DNA of 64,000 nt, taken from assembly GCF_041102575.1 (NCBI RefSeq), contig NZ_JBGCUE010000004.1, forward strand, positions 124,001 through 188,000, written 5' to 3'. Numbering within the stretch: position 1 is the first letter of the stretch; each line of letters begins with the position of its first letter. This document shows, in pieces, positions 60,286 through 64,000 of the stretch. A program made the position numbers and the translations under genes. Source of the stretch: Tenuifilum sp. 4138str. Its GTDB lineage: Bacteria; Bacteroidota; Bacteroidia; Bacteroidales; Tenuifilaceae. A model generated the notes under the pieces. It made no database searches and was not told the origin of the DNA. It saw only the letters and a program-made list of their open reading frames with translations.

Positions 60286-61589
60286 AAGCTGGTCAATTCT
60301 TTTTAAGCCTTTCAATCCTGGTTATTCTTCATGAGCTAGGGCACTTTCTTTTTGCAAAGCTTTTTAAAACCCGAGTTGAAAAGTTTTACCTTTTCTTCAA
60401 CCCCTGGTTCTCGCTTTTTAAAATCAAGCGTGGCGAAACCGAGTACGGAGTGGGTTGGTTACCGCTGGGTGGTTATGTGAAAATTTCAGGGATGATTGAC
60501 GAGTCCATGGATAAGGAGCAGCTCGAGCAACCCCCACAGCCCTATGAGTTCCGCTCTAAACCTGCATGGCAACGCTTACTAATAATGATTGGCGGAGTGC
60601 TTGTCAATGTTATTCTGGCCTTGTTCATTTATAGCGCAGTTCTATACACATGGGGCGAAGATTACCTTCCTACGAAAAGTCTTAAATACGGTGTTTCCTG
60701 CGATTCCTTAGCCACAGAGTTAGGTTTTAGGAATGGTGATAAAATACTGTATGTAGGTGGTAAGGAGATTGAAAACTTTCAGCAAATTGCTCATGATATT
60801 CTGCTAAATGAGAATCGTGACGTTACCGTTCTACGTGGCACCGATACATTGAACATTAAAATAGATGAGGATTATGTGGCTAAGCTTGTCAAAAGCCCTA
60901 TTATTTTTTTCCCGCGCATCCCATTTGTAGTAGATGAAGTTAAGTCAGGAGAACCTGCTGAAAAGGCAGGGTTTATAAAAGGCGATAGGCTGCTTGCCTT
61001 AAACGGACAACCTGCACAGTTTTTTGATGAGTTTAAATCCGAAATGCAGCGTAGTAAGGGGAAAAATGTAAAAGTAACCGTTGAGCGCAACGGAAACCCT
61101 ATCGACCTGAATGTTGATGTTCCCGAAACTGGCATTATTGGGGTTTACCCTGTTGCCGATTTAGGAAAGTTCTTTGAGCTCAGCCACAGGGAGTATTCGT
61201 TCCTTCACTCAATTCCTGCCGGTGTTAAAAAGGGTTTTGCAACCATTTCGAGCTACTTAAAACAGCTTAAGCTAATTTTCTCGCCCAAAACCAAAGCATA
61301 CGAATCGGTTGGCGGGTTTATTACAATTGGTAAAATTTTTCCCTCAACCTGGGATTGGCAGGCATTCTGGAGCTTAACTGCATTCCTATCCATTATCCTC
61401 GCCATAATGAACATTCTTCCAATACCTGCGCTCGATGGTGGCCATGTAATGTTCTTGCTTTACGAGATTATTACTGGGCGGAAACCCGGCGATAAGTTCC
61501 TTGAATACGCTCAGCTTGTTGGCATGGCAATCCTTTTAGCCTTGCTTTTATATGCCAACATAAACGATATTGTTAAACTTTTCAGGTAA
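60270..61589 (+). CDS. rseP: Site-2 intramembrane protease RseP
   Basis: 439 residues. Catalytic HELGH (21-25) in the first helix, a PDZ pair (about 125-300) and a C-terminal NILPIPALDGGHVMF (381-395, Asp389). It cuts anti-sigma factors and signal peptides in the membrane. Lies between dxr and tatA, 11 bases from the latter. Confidence 0.95.
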   Translation: MEILIKAGQFFLSLSILVILHELGHFLFAKLFKTRVEKFYLFFNPWFSLFKIKRGETEYGVGWLPLGGYVKISGMIDESMDKEQLEQPPQPYEFRSKPAWQRLLIMIGGVLVNVILALFIYSAVLYTWGEDYLPTKSLKYGVSCDSLATELGFRNGDKILYVGGKEIENFQQIAHDILLNENRDVTVLRGTDTLNIKIDEDYVAKLVKSPIIFFPRIPFVVDEVKSGEPAEKAGFIKGDRLLALNGQPAQFFDEFKSEMQRSKGKNVKVTVERNGNPIDLNVDVPETGIIGVYPVADLGKFFELSHREYSFLHSIPAGVKKGFATISSYLKQLKLIFSPKTKAYESVGGFITIGKIFPSTWDWQAFWSLTAFLSIILAIMNILPIPALDGGHVMFLLYEIITGRKPGDKFLEYAQLVGMAILLALLLYANINDIVKLFR

Positions 61590-61600
61590 AAGAGTTCTGT

Positions 61601-61774
61601 ATGCTAACATTATTTATTGGGGGTGGAGAGTTGCTTGTTATTGCCATAGTTATCCTGGTAATTTTTGGCGCAAGCAAAATACCCATTTTCATGCGTAACC
61701 TGGGTAGAGGCGTAGGTGAGTTTAAAAAAGGTATAAAAGAAGCCGAGAATCAAGAGGATAAAGAAAAGGAATGA
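61601..61774 (+). CDS. tatA: Twin-arginine translocase subunit TatA
   Basis: 57 residues. One hydrophobic N-terminal helix (about 5-22, FIGGGELLVIAIVILVIFGA), the hinge SKIPIFMRNLG, and a charged amphipathic helix RGVGEFKKGIKEAE. TatA lines the export pore for folded proteins with TatC, which is not in the window. Shorter than the E. coli protein, in line with the minimal family form. Confidence 0.9.
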   Translation: MLTLFIGGGELLVIAIVILVIFGASKIPIFMRNLGRGVGEFKKGIKEAENQEDKEKE

Positions 61775-61777
61775 TTT

Positions 61778-62989
61778 ATGTTTTTACGATTTAGGTGGTG
61801 TCTTTTATCACTTTTCTCACTTGTCTTTTTAAACGGGTTTTCAAACCCTGTTAAATTAAATAGGGGACAAAACCCTATAGTGTCTTTAATTGATGCTATT
61901 GAAAATCTTCCCATTTTCGTCCCCACAAATCAAACCGACACAGCCAGGCTAAAACCTGACCTTTACTTTGAGTGCCAGCTCGCGGAGATTGGCCGGAACT
62001 CGCCCATTGATTTTGATTACAATCCCCATGTAAGGCGATATATCGACATTTTTACAATTGAGCGTCGTGAGCAAATTTCTAAAATGATTGGCTTAGCCAA
62101 TTACTACTTCCCCCTTTTCGATGATGTGTTCAGCAAATACCAGTTGCCGTTGGAGTTAAAGTACCTTGCAGTAGTTGAATCGGCATTAAACCCATTGGCA
62201 ATATCCCCAACCGGAGCAGTAGGGTTGTGGCAGTTTAAAATTAATACATCCAAGATGTTTAACCTTCAGGTAAACAACTTTGTTGATGAGCGAATGGACC
62301 CCTTGAAATCTACTGAGGCAGCCGCTCAGTACCTGCAATACCTTTACAGAACTTTTAACGACTGGAGTTTAGCACTGGCAGCCTATAACGTTGGACCTGG
62401 GCCCGTTAGGAATGCCATTGAGCGAGCTAACGGCGAAAGGAATTTTTGGAAGCTTTATCCACTCCTCCCTGAATCGGCGCAAAACTATGTGCCGGCATTT
62501 ATTGCCGCTGCTTATGTAATGAATAACTACCATGAACATGGCATTACGCCTGCTCCTGTAGCTTTAGCTCAAAGCCAAACCGATACAGTTTGCGTAAATA
62601 AGCCCCTCGATCTTAACCTTATGGCTAAAGCCATTGATATTGATATCAATATTATTCGCTTTCTAAACCCAACCTATCGTTACGATTATATCCCTGAGGG
62701 CCCTTCCCCTCAGGTGTTACGGTTGCCTGCTGATAAAACTGGTTTATTTATCAGGAAATCAAAGGAACTTTACCTGAACACATCAAAACCTAAGGTTTTG
62801 CCTGCGTTAGCTGTCGATAGCACTTTAACCCGTAAGGTTTACACCGTTAAGAATGGCGATAGCCTGCATAAGTTAGCAATGCAGTTTGGTTGCACCCTCC
62901 AGGATATTTACAGGTGGAATCCCGGATTGGATAGCACAATAACTGCAGGCCAAAACATTGTTATTTGGGTTAACCCTAAAAATCTCTGA
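61778..62989 (+). CDS. Lytic transglycosylase with LysM domain (MltD-like)
   Basis: 403 residues. Signal peptide (about 1-22), transglycosylase domain with catalytic Glu134 (LAVVESALNPLAISPTGAVG, 131-150) and AAYNVGPGPVRNAI, and a C-terminal LysM repeat (YTVKNGDSLHKLAMQFG). Cuts glycan strands of murein to anhydro-muropeptides. Starts 3 bases after tatA. Confidence 0.94.
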   Translation: MFLRFRWCLLSLFSLVFLNGFSNPVKLNRGQNPIVSLIDAIENLPIFVPTNQTDTARLKPDLYFECQLAEIGRNSPIDFDYNPHVRRYIDIFTIERREQISKMIGLANYYFPLFDDVFSKYQLPLELKYLAVVESALNPLAISPTGAVGLWQFKINTSKMFNLQVNNFVDERMDPLKSTEAAAQYLQYLYRTFNDWSLALAAYNVGPGPVRNAIERANGERNFWKLYPLLPESAQNYVPAFIAAAYVMNNYHEHGITPAPVALAQSQTDTVCVNKPLDLNLMAKAIDIDINIIRFLNPTYRYDYIPEGPSPQVLRLPADKTGLFIRKSKELYLNTSKPKVLPALAVDSTLTRKVYTVKNGDSLHKLAMQFGCTLQDIYRWNPGLDSTITAGQNIVIWVNPKNL

Positions 62990-63055
62990 AAGGTTTTAGG
63001 CGTTAGCAATAAATATTGTTTATAGGCGTTTATCTTGAAAATCAAAACTAATATT

Positions 63056-64000
63056 ATGAAAAGTAGGTGGATAATAATACTTGCGGCTGCAGTTGCACTT
63101 AGCCCATCATGCAAAAAGGGGAGCAAGAGTGAGCGGTCGCTTTTACCCAATGTAACCGGAAGTGCTAATGAGCTTGTGGTAATACTGCCAAAAGCACTTC
63201 ATGGCGATTCACTGGGTAAGCTGTATAGCGATATTTTAACTGAGGATGTTCCCTTTTTGCCTCAAAGCGAGCCTAGGTTCGATATGGTGATGATTCCACC
63301 CGAAGCGTTTACCGATATCTTTAAGCCACATCGTAACATAATTTTTAACGATATAGTTAAGGGTGCCAAGGAGGCAAAAATGTCTCTTAAAAGAGATGTT
63401 TGGGCTGCACCTCAAACCATTCTTTACATCTCGGGGCCTAGCTATAAATCAATTTACGACCTCCTACTAAAGGAGCGCGATAAAGTTGTAAGCATTTTTG
63501 AGCAGGCTGAACGCGATAGGGTGATACAGAATGCCATTACTTATGAAGAAAAGCCCATTAGGGAAGCACTTGAAAAGAAGTATGGTGTTTCGATGTATTT
63601 CCCTAAAGGCTACAGGCTGAACTTTGACCACGACACTATTGCTTGGATATCCTATGAAACTCCGCTTACAAGCCAGGGCATTATTCTTTACACATTCCCC
63701 TATACAGCAAAAAATACCTTTACGGTTGACTACCTTTTGGCTAAGCGCAATGAGTTTGTTAAAACCATTAGTGGTCCAACTCAGGGCTCGTATATGACTA
63801 CCAGCAGCGTTATTGTTCCGCAACTTACCGATATGATGTTCAAAAATCGTTATTACGGAGTTATGCGTGGTTTGTGGGATGTATATAAGCATCCAATGGG
63901 TGGACCATTCATCAGCCATATTACTGTTGATGAGGAACGCCAAAGGGTTATTGTTGCTGAGGCATACGTTTATGCTCCATCAAAGGAGAAACGTAATTAC
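63056..64000 (+). CDS. DUF4837 family lipoprotein (3' end outside window)
   Basis: 315 codons visible from ATG 63056, no stop in the window. Lipobox-type signal LSPSC (Cys19), then DUF4837 features: TGSANELVVILPKAL, WAAPQTILYISGP and TTSSVIVPQLTDMM. The family occurs in Bacteroidota; role unknown. Upstream mltD is 66 bases away, with no clear terminator between them. Confidence 0.85.
   Translation, partial: MKSRWIIILAAAVALSPSCKKGSKSERSLLPNVTGSANELVVILPKALHGDSLGKLYSDILTEDVPFLPQSEPRFDMVMIPPEAFTDIFKPHRNIIFNDIVKGAKEAKMSLKRDVWAAPQTILYISGPSYKSIYDLLLKERDKVVSIFEQAERDRVIQNAITYEEKPIREALEKKYGVSMYFPKGYRLNFDHDTIAWISYETPLTSQGIILYTFPYTAKNTFTVDYLLAKRNEFVKTISGPTQGSYMTTSSVIVPQLTDMMFKNRYYGVMRGLWDVYKHPMGGPFISHITVDEERQRVIVAEAYVYAPSKEKRNY

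Overview
The window is a chromosomal segment of a member of the Bacteroidota, probably near the Bacteroidales. Evidence: gliding/type IX secretion genes (gldH, porX, porW and a cargo protein with a type B sorting domain); the cyd operon led by a DUF4492 gene; an SDR-type threonine dehydrogenase; the gene order holB-ricT-gldH; and many promoters matching the Bacteroidota consensus TTTG-N19-21-TAnnTTTG. Strong Shine-Dalgarno sequences are mostly absent. I cannot name the species.

Layout. 1-3977 (minus): the end of a radical SAM gene and a cytochrome bd operon (DUF4492, cydA, cydB, and a 40-codon CydX-like gene). 4123-6909: a large AsmA-like protein. 6910-8571: a non-coding repeat cluster. 8572-13250: HAD hydrolase, tRNA with CAU anticodon, threonine dehydrogenase, TPR protein, FadL-type porin and a small unknown protein. 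13392-19686: secreted C1 peptidase, then a minus-strand operon holB-ricT-gldH-trmB-ATL with a LuxE-like gene. 19778-28940: pgk, mrp, an NfuA-like gene and the suf operon sufB-sufC-sufD-sufS. Two small four-helix-bundle (S23/IVS family) cassettes, each enclosed by long inverted repeats, sit between sufB/sufC and between sufD/sufS.

29144-33307 (minus) is an AT-rich accessory island: a D12-class adenine methyltransferase, a HerA-like ATPase and a NurA-like nuclease. It looks like a restriction or anti-phage module and is the best candidate here for an under-described system. 33568-40356: TonB-like protein, alanine dehydrogenase, tsaE and the type IX secretion pair porX/porW. 40459-47820: coiled-coil lipoprotein, a second repeat cluster (41341-42181), an ABC exporter with a SLOG-like protein, a lipoprotein, a type B sorting-domain protein and an AI-2E family transporter. 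48163-64000: cysS, a truncated HI0074-like gene ended by a terminator, trpS, patatin, universal stress protein, a membrane protein, then asnS-rpoN-PAP2-like and M23 peptidase-dxr-rseP-tatA-mltD-DUF4837.

The genes are mostly housekeeping. The unusual parts are the methylase-HerA-NurA island, the two inverted-repeat S23 cassettes in the suf operon (one arm now encodes part of the SufS N-terminus), and the non-coding DNA, where almost every long gap carries tandem arrays with a 7-base period, REP-like 78-base units and several families of small hairpins.
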